NCBI GenBank assembly: GCA_963969595.1
Contig: OZ018411.1
Location: forward strand, 9,364,501 to 9,428,500
Reading direction: 5' to 3'
Length of the DNA stretch: 64,000 nucleotides
Origin: Neckera pumila
Taxonomy: Eukaryota; Streptophyta; Bryopsida; Hypnales; Neckeraceae
The notes below the pieces were generated by a model. The model made no database searches and was not told the DNA's origin. It saw only the letters and a program-made list of their open reading frames with translations. Position numbers and translations under genes: made by a program. Below, one piece after another: positions 34,289-46,699 of the stretch (position 1 is its first letter; each line of letters begins with the position of its first letter).

Positions 34289-35200
34289 CCCCTAAAGTCC
34301 CATTGTCTCCTCGGGGGACAAATCCAATTTCAGGTAGGTACCTACGGGCTCGATTTTTAGTGAAACTTTTTGAAACTTACCCATTAGATAGAAAACTGAT
34401 TAGCTTCGTGGGAATATAATTTCTATTTCAATTGGTGCCCGGGAGCAAAAGTTATACCACAAAAAGCCTCAAATTGAACTCGGCGGGTAGCACAATTTTT
34501 TTTTCAAAAAGTCAAAATAAATTTTAACTTTTTTTTTCTCTAAAAACTTTATATTTTTGTCTCCATGTGAAGCTTTGATTCATTTTATTTGGACTAATAA
34601 TGAGCAAGTTATGGACAATCTTGTTTTTTGGACAATCTAAGCATCTTTTTGAAAAAATAACTTGTAGGATTCATTTTTGAATGCAATTTTCACAATTTTT
34701 TTTTTGAAAATGTTCTGTTTTCTTGCTTAAACAATCTCACCATTGAGATTATTGTATTTCAATTCCATCTAAGAGCTATTAACAAATTAGTTTTTTTTTC
34801 AATCTTGGACCTACTTCTACTTAACAATTTTTTAAAGAATGAAAATCAAGTGTCTTTTTTTTTAATTTTTTTTTGTAGATTTCAACTTACATCTTCAACA
34901 TAAAAAATTTTAAGTTCAAAGTCTGTAGTGCAAAAAATTCCAGAAATGGCGGTCAAAGTCATCGGAAATTGCAGGTCAGTGTTTAAAAAAACTTTCTTTT
35001 TCAACTTTGAATGCTAATATCTTCCAATCTATATGGTCAAACTTCATGAAATTTTTACCACATGATCTTTGACAAGTGAAGTATAGGAGCCTACAGTTAG
35101 ATTCTAAAAAAATGTTTTTTTTTGTGTCTTTGGATGAACGCAGCCAAAATGGCAGTTTTGAGTGATTTTTGATAGAAAAATGGCCTTAGAACTTTAGGAG
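34289..35200 (+). mobile_element. TTAA-type element, 912 bp
   Basis: The left end CCCCTAAAGTCCCATTG follows TTAA (34285-34288), and the right end GAACTTTAGGAG precedes TTAA (35201-35204). It is colinear with 13859-14778 along its whole length, with the same palindrome (GTCTCCTCGGGGGACAAAT) close to the left end. It is the cleanest copy of the 900-bp subfamily here. No transposase frame. Confidence 0.85.
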
Positions 35201-35204
35201 TTAA

Positions 35205-35762
35205 AGAGAATTCCATCAACAAACTTGGCTTGAACTTGGCAATATACAATCACAATGACCGTAGGGGTTAGTAAAGAAAAATGCAATTGGTGAAGAAGCA
35301 ATAGAAGCCATGATGTAGCCAGAAATAATGTAAGAGGTGGGGTATAAAGATCAACAAATAGGATATCAAACGCATGACGATAAGGGATTTTGCTCCACCC
35401 TCCACCCATGACCACTCTAGGGCCCTCAAAATGTAAAAGAAGAAAATCTAGAATACTCTTCACATTTGCAATAAGATCCAATAAAAAATTAAGCTACTTG
35501 ATAATAGGAATACTACTCAATTGGATGTTTGGACACATTAACTGTAGGTGGTGGTATCTTATATCAAATGGTGGTGACCCCATTATTTTTTGGAAGGAAG
35601 ATGTATTTTGATCGTCCAATACTCTAGTGATCAAATTTGGATTCTTATGAATTTCTTATGTGCTTTTAGGATGTGATTCTTGTGTTCTATAAATTTTAGG
35701 TTTCCAATTTTGTTTACTCAGGAACTGTCATTCTCTTTCACAGATATTTGCACATATCTCTT
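35205..35762. other. Intergenic between TTAA-type elements
   Basis: No gene recognised. Short frames on both strands (35194-35481, 35390-35611) overlap each other and lack family features. Confidence 0.4.
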
Positions 35763-35766
35763 TTAA

Positions 35767-36409
35767 CCCCCAAAATGACCTTGAAGACAGAATGTGTCCT
35801 CAGTGACCAACTTTTGAAGTTAAATTAGACCTTACCAAATTACTAAAATTAATAGTTTATATTTTTGAAAATCCTTTTTGAAGTTTAGTTTTAGCTTCAA
35901 AATTTGATTTTGAAAATGATTGACTATGAATTTTCTATTCAAGATTTTGTGCATGGGTATCCATTGCAATCTTGACTTTTTGTAGTGTTGAGGGCTTCTG
36001 GGAATGAGCCTCAAATACACTGGATCTTTGAGATAAAATCACATTAGAAATTCATTTAGAAAAATTGTGGAGTAGATTTTGAGAAGTCATAAATTGATTG
36101 GATTATGCATGTTAGGCCTTTTAACCTCGTATTTTTTTAAGTGACCAGCTTTTTAGATTTAACAAAGAGGATTAAAAGACTTCAAATCACTTTCATAGTT
36201 TTAACACCCTCATGATCAAACATTCCAACTTTTCAATCTGTAAGATATATTGTTGTGTTTTTTTTTCTATTGTGATCTCTAACATGTCTAATTTGATTTT
36301 AGACGGTTACAATTCAGAAAGAATTGATATAACTCACTAAACATTTGACTTTTTGTTCAATTTAGTGCACATTCCTAGAAGCTCAAGAAATTCTAGGGTC
36401 ATTTTGGGG
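35767..36409. mobile_element. TTAA-type element, short subfamily, 643 bp
   Basis: The left end CCCCCAAAATGACC and the right end GGTCATTTTGGGG are perfect inverted repeats, flanked by TTAA (35763-35766 and 36410-36413). The interior (GAAGTTAAATTAGACC, TTAATAGTTTATATTTTTGA, GGTATCCATTGCAATCTTGA-type blocks) is shared with 37217-37840. Confidence 0.83.
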
Positions 36410-36455
36410 TTAAGAAAATATAACTTTTATTTCAAGTTGGCTGTATGGATACTAA

Positions 36456-37029
36456 CCCCTAAAGTCCCAAGACCATTTTTCTGTCAAAAATCACTCAAAA
36501 CTGCTTCTTTTGTCGCGTTCATCCAAGAAATCAAAATAAATATTTTTTTTAGAATCTAACCGCAAGATCTTGTATGAAACTTTTTTCAAATCATGTGGTA
36601 AAAACTTCATGATGTTTGACCATTCAAATTGAAAGATATTAGCATTCAAAGTGAAAGAAAAAGTTTTTTTCAATAAGATGCTTTGATTGCCTAAAAAACA
36701 AGAAACTCTATAACTTTCACATTACTAATCCAAATGGAATGAATCAAAGCTTCTTATTTAGACAAAAATATAATCTATTAGAAAAAATAATGAAAAAATT
36801 TATTTCAATTTTGTATGGATTTTTTTGTTGCTCGGTCTCCCCGTTTTGAGGTTATTGTAGCATAACTTTTGCTCCCGGGCACTGATTGAAATAAAAATTA
36901 CATTCTTCAAAAGCTAATAAGTTTTTCTATCTTATGGAAAAGTTTCAGAAAGTTTCACCAAAAATTGAGCTCATAAGAACCTGCCCAAAATACATTTTGT
37001 CCCCCGTAGGGACAATGGGACTTTAGGGG
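36456..37029 (-). mobile_element. TTAA-type element, 574 bp, inverted orientation
   Basis: Read on the minus strand it starts CCCCTAAAGTCCCATTGTCC and carries the GGGGGACAAA palindrome, matching the 900-bp subfamily with internal deletions. Flanks are CTAA (36452-36455) and TTAA (37030-37033), so one flank base has changed. Confidence 0.78.
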
Positions 37030-37216
37030 TTAATATGTACACACTAATCTAAGCAATTGACAATTTTAAACTATAATTGTGGACTGTTGTATAATTTTGA
37101 AATTAATCAAATATTAATATTCGCATCTAATTTAAAAATCTAACATTGATATTTGTTTTATATCACATTTTTTGTTTTCACCATTAACGTTGGGATGTAT
37201 TGGTATTGATGTTTAA

Positions 37217-37840
37217 TCCCTAAATGCCCAAGGCACCAAATTTTGGTGTCAATGGACAAAACTTTGAAGTTAAATTAGATCTAACAAAGATTTTATTATT
37301 AATAGTTTATATTTTTGACAAATTCTTTTTGAAGTCTAGTTTCAGCATCAAAAATCCGATATTGAAAATGAATGATTATAATTTTTTTGTTGAAGATTTT
37401 GTGCAACGGTACCCATTGCAATCTTGACTTTTCATAGTATTTAGGGCTCTTGGAAATGAGCGGCTCAAATACACTAGATCTTGGAGAAAAGATCACACTA
37501 GAAATTCATTTAAAAAAATTGTAGAATAGCTTTTGAGAAGCCATAAATGGATTGGAGATATGCATGTTATGCATATTTTTTTGGTGACCAATTTTTTTAA
37601 TTTGACATGCAAAAAGAAAGTTGAAAGATTTTCATAATTTTAACACCCTACATTATAATCTCTCAATCCTTAAATGATATTTGTCGTGCTTTCTTTTTCT
37701 ATGTGATTTCTAGCATATTTAGTTCGAATTTGTACTGTTACAATTCAAAAAAAATTAATTCAACTTATCAAATTGTTGGCTTTTTGTTCAATTTAGAGCA
37801 AATTCCAAGAAGCTCAAACCAGGCCTTAGGCATTTAGGGG
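37217..37840. mobile_element. TTAA-type element, short subfamily, 624 bp
   Basis: The left end TCCCTAAATGCCCAAGG and right end CCTTAGGCATTTAGGGG are inverted repeats, with TTAA on both sides (37213-37216 and 37841-37844). The interior is colinear with 35767-36409. Confidence 0.83.
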
Positions 37841-37896
37841 TTAACTTAACATTGAATTGTACAAACTTTGCAGCTGCAATTTGGATTGACTTTCAA

Positions 37897-38290
37897 GTTA
37901 GAGCAACCCCACAACAACTCGCCCAAGGCACTCAACACGGGCAATGAGCGGGCCGTGGCTTGGAAATTGCCCCACGGCATGTACGCCAAGTGAAAAAAGA
38001 TGCCCGGCCATGGCCAAATATAAAGAAGGCACGGGCAAATGGAGACTCTTGAACACGGCTCGCCAAGCTATTAAATAATGTTTTGAATCTCACCTTTTGA
38101 AAGGTTCTCTTCAAAAGTTGAAGAGATTCTTTCTAAAATGATAAAATAGGAAGTTTGGAGCACCTTTTGACTACTTGATGAGTCTTCCTGTGGGGCCATG
38201 ACTCTTCATTTGATATGGCCGCACGCCAAATGATGGATTTTTGTCATTGGGCGCCCCTTTATCGTGAGCCAGGCGTGGGGTTGCCCTAAC
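37897..38290. mobile_element. Terminal-inverted-repeat element, 394 bp
   Basis: The ends GTTAGAGCAACCCCAC and GTGGGGTTGCCCTAAC are inverted repeats with one mismatch. The interior is GC-richer near the ends (GGCAATGAGCGGGCCGTGG) and has no long frame. No clear target duplication, so the superfamily is open. Confidence 0.68.
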
Positions 38291-38516
38291 ATGTGATCAA
38301 CCTCCACTAAATCAACCCTAAAGTTTTTAGTTTTTAGTCGGTAGAAGTCTAAAATGGTTTCAAAATTACCTATCTTAAAATAACGTTAGATTTGTTATTT
38401 TTGTTACTCTTTTGGTGGATTCCCACTATGAGATCTTTTAGCTTCACAACAAAAATCTCATAGCAAATTTATACTTATCATGAATTTATAATTTCAATTA
38501 TTGTCATCTTCTTTAC

Positions 38517-39418
38517 CTCCTAAAGGATCATTTGGGGGACAAATGAGATTTTGGGTAGGTACCTATGGGCTGAATAATTGTCCTGATTTTTTGAAACTTT
38601 TTTGGAAGATAGAAAAAACTGATAAGCCTTGTGGGAATATAATTTTTTTATCAATTAGTGCTTGGGAAATTTTTTTATGCCAAAATAAGCTCAAAACAGG
38701 GGAGAGGGGACAGCAAAACAAATTTTGCAAAAAGAAAAAAGAAAGAAATTGAATTAGTTTTTTTATGGTAGATTATATTTTTGTCTATCTGGAAAGTTTG
38801 TATTCATTCTGTTTGGATTTGTTATGAGAAAGTTATGGACAATTTTATTTTTTCGGTCACTTAGAGCATCTTTTTGAAAAAAAATAACTTATAGGATTCA
38901 TTTCTGAATGCAATGTTTACAATTTTTCAGAATTTTCTTTATGCATGGCTTATTTTTTTTGCTAGAACAATCTTACCGTTGGAATTAGTGAGTTTTAATT
39001 CCATATAAAAGATATTAATATTTTAGATTTTCCTTCTATCTCATACCTACTTCTATTTAATAGTTTTATTAATAATGAAAATTGAGTTTAAACTTTTTTT
39101 TTTTGCTAGACTCTCAACTCAATTCTCCACTATAAAGATTTAAAGCTCAAGTCTTTGTAGTGCAAAAGTTTTAAGTTAAAATTTTCAAAATAAAAAAATC
39201 TACTAAAAAACTTGTTTTTTTCACTTTAAATGCAGATATCTTGCAATCTATGTGGTCAAAAATTCTGAATTTTTTTCACACATTCTCATACTAGTTAGGT
39301 ATAAGATCCTATGGTTAGATGTGCAAAAAGAATAGTTTTCAAATTTTTTTACTCTTTACTACAGAACTAATAGTTTTGAGTGTTCTTTTGTAAAGAAAAA
39401 GGCCTTAGGTCTTTAAGG
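38517..39418 (+). mobile_element. TTAA-type element flanked by TTAC, 902 bp
   Basis: The left end CTCCTAAAGGATC follows TTAC (38513-38516), and the right end GGTCTTTAAGG precedes TTAC (39419-39422), a direct 4-bp repeat. The interior resembles 57523-58428 (ATTTGGGGGACAAATGAGAT, GGTAGGTACCTATGGGCTGA). Confidence 0.75.
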
Positions 39419-39422
39419 TTAC

Positions 39423-40850
39423 CCTATTAGGAGGGACTGGGCTCCACAAAAATCATCCTTTTTGATACACTGTGCATCATCTATTTTAAAAAAACCAAAA
39501 GCACTCATTCAAGGACAAGCTATCGTAGAAGGTCTCTTCCTTTTGTACAAAATTCCAAGGATGAACAATTGCACTTTTGTCCTTCATGCAAAGATCTTTG
39601 TCATTCATTGGACACTAGGTGTCCACGGCAATGTTACAAGATTAACCCCTCGGTGCTTTGACGTCTAGTTTCTGCACAACAAATAGGTTGTAATTTATGT
39701 GTTTTTTTCATTGTAAGTCATGTTGTTTCCTCATTACTGATTGGATGAAAGTCATCCTAATTTGTGGAGATACTTTATTGAGTTGTTGTCCTCTCAAATA
39801 GATGGATTTGGTAAATTCTTCAAATGTAAATAAACATTAAAAATGGGCAAGCCAAAATTGCATTGACTCTAGTTAAGAACTGGATTTGCAAAAACAAGGT
39901 CACAGATTTTACCTCTAATCACCCAAGCAACTATTTTTGGTCGTTGCCCTTGTTTTTGATCTGCCCGCTCCTAGATTTGAGTTTTTTGAAACATAAAATT
40001 CAATTCTAGAAAATAGACTGCAATACAAATCCAATGCCAGTGGTATCATAAAATTGAGAATCTAAGTACTGCCATTAGAAATTCATTTCAAATCCATTTC
40101 AAAATAAAATTCTCAAAAAATGATAATCACTTGCTTGTAATCAATTTCAAAGGAATTTCAAAATTTCCTTTTCAAAGTTTGTAAAAAAATATTGGTGAAA
40201 GCATTGATGAATCTAACTATATGGATGCAATCTAAAGCATTGATGAATCTAACAAATTTTTATTTGTATATAAATTCCAAAATTTTCTTCCAATAGTACT
40301 TTATAATGATTTTCTCTCAAATCATCAATTTTTTTAGGACACTCTGTACGTTAAAGAGTTAATATTTGATTCTATGTGGGAAAAAAATTAAAGAAATTCA
40401 TGCATCCCATAGGTGCCAAGACAACCATGTTTTGACCAGAATAGATTGATTAACCTTCAACAAAGTTGTGTAGAGAAGCACTACTAGATTTCCAATGCAC
40501 AAAATCTCCCCATTACAAAGGAAATGACCCCCTTAGTTTTTTTCTCACACTGCATACGTGTTGTCCCCTATTTTGTAGTTAGTTAATTTGAATTTTGCAA
40601 CATTACTAAACTAATTTAGGGTGTTTGATTCCAAATTTGAATTCTAAGTCTTAAAATTTGACTATCCATTTCAAATAAGGTTTTATATTTATCCCTTTCA
40701 ATGAACGTTTTCAGTACTATTCTTTTAGGGGTCCACTCAGTTATCCTAAGATTTGACGTAGAGTATGCCATTTTTGTCAATTATTGCCACGTGTTATCTT
40801 GTGATTGATTTCAGGTGGCATGGACCTCTCAGAATGGCATGAAAATTCAA
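39423..40850. other. Intergenic upstream of NF-YC, nothing recognised
   Basis: AT-rich sequence. A possible element end (TTTTAGGGGTCC near 40723) has no convincing partner. The frame at 39462-39668 shows no family features. Confidence 0.4.
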
Positions 40851-40854
40851 CGTG

Positions 40855-41248
40855 AGGGTCAGTTTCAGTTTCAGGATATGGATGGATGGCGCCAGGACAT
40901 ATATCTACGTATGTATGTATGACCACCCATGCACATACGCTACATACATCCATACATCCATACATCGCCATTCATCCAGGGGAAAGCCTGGCGGGAGGGA
41001 CGATGGAAGCCGCGGCGGCCGGGGAGCGACAAGCAAGGCGGGCACCTGCAGCAACCCAATCTTTCCTAGCAACAAGGACTCAAATCTGGCCGTCTGTCTG
41101 TGCCGGTTGGAAAGAATTTTCCGCTTCTGCAAGCAAAATACCTCGCCCGCCAGTCAGATTTATTATTCTTGGGCCACCAGTCTCCTCACTCCAGCAGCTG
41201 CGTGCCTGCGCAGCTTTGGAAGAATCCATCCCAGCATCTGATCCAACG
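40855..41248 (+). promoter_or_regulatory. 5' leader of NF-YC with CATA/CATC microsatellite
   Basis: A GTAT/CATA/CATC-rich run occupies about 40908-40975 and is followed by a GC-richer segment up to the start codon. Upstream ATGs (for example 40852 and 40886) open frames into or past the start region, so upstream open frames could reduce NF-YC translation. The transcription start is not known. Confidence 0.45.
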
Positions 41249-44100
41249 ATGGCCACCAACCAGCAACAGCAGCAACAGCAGCAACCGCAGCAACCGCAGC
41301 CACAACACAATCTCCCGCCGTCTTCCAACGCTCCCCAGATGTCGCAACATCCGGGCTCCGTCATGCCCATCCCGATGCACTACCCGCAGCCGGGGCAGCA
41401 GCAGGTACGTCGTAACTTAGTATATTTTGCACCGCTACTCACAGTCTACAAACCCCAATTTCAAACCTAAAAGATTCCATCTCCTTCTACCGACAGCAGG
41501 AAGTGGCGTTGCAGTAATGCCCTACATATGGGAGCCAGACATTTGAAAGCCCAACATTTGGTAGGGTTTGGGTGAGTGGAAGCCACCAATGCGGGGATTG
41601 TGTGGGCTTGGGTTTGGTTGGCGTTCGTTTTGTGTGAGTGTCTGTGTGTGGAGACGTCTTGCCTGCCGTTGGATGGGCAGTTGGAGTAACGGTGGGGATG
41701 GGGTAGGAGTAAGAGTGGTTGGGGAGACAAGGGCCAAGATCGTTTCCTTTTCCTGTAGGCGGCGTTGGGATGTTGTTCTTAGGGCGTGAATGTTGATTGA
41801 GCGACGCGTTTGTGGTTGCGATTGTTGCGATTGATGGGGTTTTTGTTGAGTTAGGGTTGACGGTGAAGATGGGATTTCACGGTGTGAAGAGTCGGAGTGT
41901 TGACAGGAATGGTGTTTGTACACGTTCGGTTTCCTGTTTTCTGGTTTTTTTCCTACCCAAGGTTGAATGTTGTGGAGGAAAAATGTGGGAGGAGATGGCT
42001 TTGAGGTGGAGGAGGGGGCAAACTTTGTCGTTCGTGAAGATGTGCGTTGGGAGAGACGTGATCTTTTGTATTGCTTGGGGTACCAAAACGGCTAATTTAG
42101 TTGTTGATAACTTTTCAGATGATGCCGCAGCTTGGGGATCAGCAGGTAGCACTCCTTCATAGCATGACGCTGGTCCTGGTCATGTAGAGATCTTCTCCGT
42201 AGCGTGTTTCACTTGAAGGTTGTTTATTTTGTTATTAGGGAGTGAGTAATATGGCTTAATGGTTACTGTGATGAGTGTAGATGCAGCCCCAGCTTCACTA
42301 TCAACAGATTCAGAAGCAGCAGCTGCAAGCATTCTGGACTCAGCAACAGCAGGAAATGGAGCAAGTCAATGGTATATTTTGACTTGCATATGAATCGAAA
42401 AATTGATTGTACGATGCTTTTAAGGTTGCTAACGCATCAGGGTATTTCAGATTACTATTGAAATTAAGTGAGAGTCGGTAGAAGTTGATGAAACCAAACC
42501 AGATATAGATGTACCTTACGAAAGGTATGGGGTGGCGTGCTGCCCAGGAGACACCCAGTGTATGTTCTTTGGAGAGAATGTACCAGGTTGTACATTTCGG
42601 GGTGGGTCGGTGGGTTGGGGTCTTTAGCAGCACTTGTCCCATCTTCTTTTTCCGTGTCTCTTGTCTACTTTCTTCAACTGGATTTTCTGTTCGTTTTTAT
42701 TAACCCTCGAGGTTCTACCCTCACGTGTATTCAATTATCCTCCAGATTTTAAAACTCATCAGTTGCCTCTAGCGCGCATCAAGAAAATCATGAAGTCAGA
42801 CGAAGATGTCAAGGTTGGTATTCTACTTCCTCTTTCCTTATCCGAATTCGGAAACTCCCCCTTGTAGTGTCCTATTCGGAAAGCTACCTATTGATGCGGT
42901 GAATGAACTTCAATGTTAAAATGCTGATTATATCTGCTTCTATTGATGCTTTCAGCTCGGGTTAGATTTCATCGCTGAGATGTGGCGTTTGTAACAGATG
43001 ATCGCAGCTGAAGCTCCAGTACTGTTTTCAAAAGCTTGTGAAATGTTCATCTTGGAATTGACACTGCGGTCTTGGATTCATACCGAAGAGAATAAGCGAC
43101 GGACACTACAAAGAAACGATATTGCGGGTGCCATAACCAGGGGCGATATTTTTGACTTTCTTGTTGACATTGTTCCACGTGATGAGTTGAAGGTGAATTT
43201 TTGAAACCAGATTTTTTAGTACCAGATTTTTTTTTTTGAAACCAGAATTATCGCATTTTTTCCTTTCAATTTTCAGTCGGCATCTCGGCCGAGAATTTGG
43301 TCGTAGCACCCTTTGGATTTTGCTGCGTGAGATGCGCCTAATTCTCTTCATACAAGCTGATGTGTCATCCATTATTGTGTTCCAGGAAGAGGATTTGGGT
43401 GTTCCTTGGAGTGGAGTTGCAGGGGACCCTGTACAGTATGGAGGAATGTATTACCCACCCATGCCTGGGCAGCAAATGCATCATCCTATGGGAGCCCCTG
43501 TACTTTCCTTACTTCTCTATACCTTCTGAAATCGAGTTGGGTGTAACTCTTGCAATTCACCCATGATATAAGTAGTAATTGGTGGATTTTTCTTTCGTTT
43601 AGTGTTTACCTGTTGGAATACATATAATTCATTGGATTTGTTGGTGCGCCTATTCTGTGCTACACATTATCGAGTTGTATGCATAACAGTCTTTTCAGCT
43701 GGGTATGGATATGAACTTTATCAACCTTAAGTATACTGTATATGATTTTTTCAGAATTGCTTATTACAGCTGTCATGATGTAGGAGATGATGGTCGGCCA
43801 GCCATCTATGCCACCAAATGCGCAAATGATGTATCAGCCAGCTCAGGTATTTGTGGGCTTTGAAATCCCTTCACCAAGTCATAAACTATCAGAGCTTCTT
43901 TTACATCTGACTACGTTTTACTGCAGAGTCGCTGCGAATCTAATCTCAGATGTGAACAAAGATAGATTCTCTTATGGGTGTTATTACCCTCGTAAAAAAT
44001 ACATGTCAGACTTAAAAGTTTGGTTTGCCTCCTGATGTATTACCAGGCTGCCTTTGTGCCGGAACAACAGCAGCAGCAACAACAGCAGCAAATGCAGTAA
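41249..44100 (+). CDS. NF-YC: Nuclear factor Y subunit C (CCAAT-binding), 8 exons
   Basis: Exons: 41249-41404, 42120-42146, 42281-42371, 42746-42813, 42998-43192, 43386-43499, 43784-43846, 44047-44100. They join in phase to 255 residues. NF-YC pairs with NF-YB through histone folds, and with NF-YA binds CCAAT boxes in the nucleus. The histone-fold core is about residues 92-179 ([70 protein letters not shown]), close to plant NF-YC. The N-terminus is glutamine-rich (after MATN), the segment before the core (about 62-90) is also Q-rich, and the last exon ends in a Q-tract before MQ-stop. The start context is ACGATGG. Introns are short (about 130-720 bp). Confidence 0.94.
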
Positions 44101-44979
44101 TCAGCAGAGAATGCCGAAATTCGTTGTAGGCTTGAGAGCATACTTAAAGGGCTCTCGCACCAGCGTCATATGGGAGTGCTATTCAACGTATTGGGTGCCG
44201 TCAACTGTCATTACTCTGACAGTAGTCACAGCAAGCAGGTATATCCTTGCCATAGAGCACTCTTGTGTTGACTTTTGACTAAATTTTGAGGAGCTTGGAC
44301 ATCCAAGCTGTAGACAGTGACAATGGTCCGTTGTGTCATTAACACTAGCAGAGGTATTTGGTTTAGCATCTCTTCCAGTGGTACTGTAGGCTCCTCCGAG
44401 GTTGGATGCAAACTTTGTGAATACAGAGACAAAAGGCAGGCGTAGTTTTAGCATTTGCAGGAGCTTCTCTTTAAAGTTATATATAGGTTCAAGGCCGCAC
44501 AGGTGTCTTGTTGTCTTAGCATCATTGTTACTTCTTGTCATCCTGGTATCTTCCTTGCAGGTCTCTGTATCAATAGAATTGATGGGAACGGTATTTGACC
44601 CAGTCCATTCATACATGCGAGACGCCTCCTTTGATGGATGTATTGACATTAATACGATAGTGGTTGACATGTTCTGAAAAACACATTTGAAAATCTATGA
44701 ACTGGTTTTCATTAGACACATTCATGAACTTTTTTCTGCATATCGAGTCTGCTCATTTTTGACAGGGTGCAGAGAAAACATGCGGTCCTTCTGCCCTTTC
44801 CTATCAGAATTTATTGCCTGGGACTGCTCCGTGCAAAATTGTTTTATTGTGCTCGTGAAGTGTGGTTTTCACCTGCACAGAAATTGCATGAAATTGCAGA
44901 AATTGCATGATGGTAATTGGTCAAAACTACGTCACTGTACTAAACAAAGACCTTGACTCTCAATCAGGCCAAAAGAAGT
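44101..44979 (+). other. 3' flank/UTR of NF-YC
   Basis: Open frames on both strands overlap (44179-44670 minus, 44402-44677 plus) and show no recognised family. I take the region as 3' UTR or downstream sequence. Confidence 0.4.
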
Positions 44980-45212
44980 AATAGGGGAGGCAACCCATTC
45001 TCGATGACTTAAGGAATTACAGAATCTGGAACTCATTAATTCATAGCAACTCTGTTTTGATACCAAAATATCTGAAGATTCTAGGAAGGGTCCAAACACT
45101 ATTGCTGCACACGAGAAAATTACCCACCAAAGAAATTGTCCTTTTACATGCCTGTAATTCCTAAAGTGATTGGAAATGGGTCGTCGATCGGGAATGGGTT
45201 GCCTCCCCTATT
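44980..45212. mobile_element. MITE-like element, 233 bp
   Basis: The ends AATAGGGGAGGCAACCCATT and AATGGGTTGCCTCCCCTATT are perfect inverted repeats. A second inner pair (AAGGAATTACAG / CTGTAATTCCT) extends the similarity. No clear target duplication was seen, and there is no coding sequence. It lies in the NF-YC 3' flank. Confidence 0.8.
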
Positions 45213-46215
45213 GTAGAAAGGTATAGGCATGTAAAAAAACAATCAAAGCTTTGCTAACTTAGTTGTGAATTGGCTGAAAGGAATGTGAATGTATTCAGAA
45301 TCTTATGAATAAGACAATATGTAATTGCGTTAGATTAACATACTCTACTCATGGTTTTGGTTGGTCTATGAACTAACTTTTTAACATTCATAACTTATTA
45401 TTCTTCAAATATTGTTATTTTTTGAAAATGAAGAAAAAATAACACAAATTAGCATGTGACATGTGAAAGTCTAATAGTAAAAAACAACAAAAGATAAAAT
45501 GTGTTGCATTTGGTAGGAATCATTGAAAGTTCAAGAAACAAATTTTGGGGTGTCTTGACTTTTGTATTGAATTTAAGTGACATTACGCAAACAAGAAGCA
45601 TGTAGAATAATCATCTACAGTACAAAAGAGTGCCCCTATTTGCAAATGTTTTATTTTAGTGGCTTTAGAGTGAAGGGGAATAGGCTTTGCATTACATGCG
45701 TGGAAGTTTGCATAGGACTTTACTCAAAAAGTGAGCTAGTGCTACAAAGACAAAGCCTCCTTTGCATAGTTGCTTCTTTTCTTGTATTTTAGTTTTGAAG
45801 CAATTAAGCTACAATAGGCTCTTTCAATGCAATTGTTTCTCAATTTTCAAGTAAAGGTCTTACTCAAAATTCCTTACACCTATTATATATGTAACTTTTG
45901 TCAATACAAAGCCTTCTCGCCTTTGGTTTAGAGTAAATAAATTACCATTTTTGCATGAGTTTTAAAGACATTTGCGATAAATAATAATTTTTCTCTGTTC
46001 TAATATCAGTAATACAAAACATTCAAATTATTAGATTTCCACAATATTCCATTCTAATTTGCTTATTATGCAATCCTTGCATGCAGCTAGTGTCTAGTCT
46101 ATGAAAGCTCTGTCTTTGTAGCATATAGACCATACTTACTTACATGTAGCTTCTTTCAATGTAAAGCCTCCTCCCTTCTATTTAGAGCCAACAAACCTAT
46201 ATGAGCTAAACAACC
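45213..46215. other. AT-rich intergenic, nothing recognised
   Basis: No gene or repeat ends identified; the frame at 45577-45792 is not recognised. Confidence 0.45.
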
Positions 46216-46699
46216 CATTAGGAAAAAAATGAGCCTTCAAGGGCTGTGAATTCCGGAGGGAACAGCACAAAATACTAGTTAATTTATTTTATTTTATTTT
46301 ATTTTTTGTTCTTTGACCAACAAATTGCAGGGCCTAAATAGTGCAAGATTTTTTAATTAAATAATGGAAAAAAAATGGGAAAAAAAATGGGAAAAAAATG
46401 GGAAAAAAAATGGGAAAAAAATGGGAAAAAAAATTATTATAAATACAAAATTATTGAGTTTTTTTGTCCACAGTGGCATGAATAGTGCCATGCCAGGTTG
46501 CTCTTTCTGATTTATTATTTTTTGTAATTTTTTATTGTAATTTTGTAATTTTTCTTAATATCTACTATATTATATTGTGGCCACTATTCATCATTGATGA
46601 TGAACAATGGTCTTTGTCCTTCAAAGGGATTGTGAGTTCCATTGAGGGGAAATTTTCAAAGAGCAGCAACCCCTCTAAAGGCTCATTTTTTTCCTAGTG
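46216..46699. mobile_element. CACTA-like MITE with microsatellite, 484 bp
   Basis: The left end CATTAGGAAAAAAATGAGCC and right end GGCTCATTTTTTTCCTAGTG are inverted repeats that resemble CACTA ends. No 3-bp duplication was found. The interior holds an (AAAAAAATGGG)n run at about 46364-46432. Confidence 0.62.
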
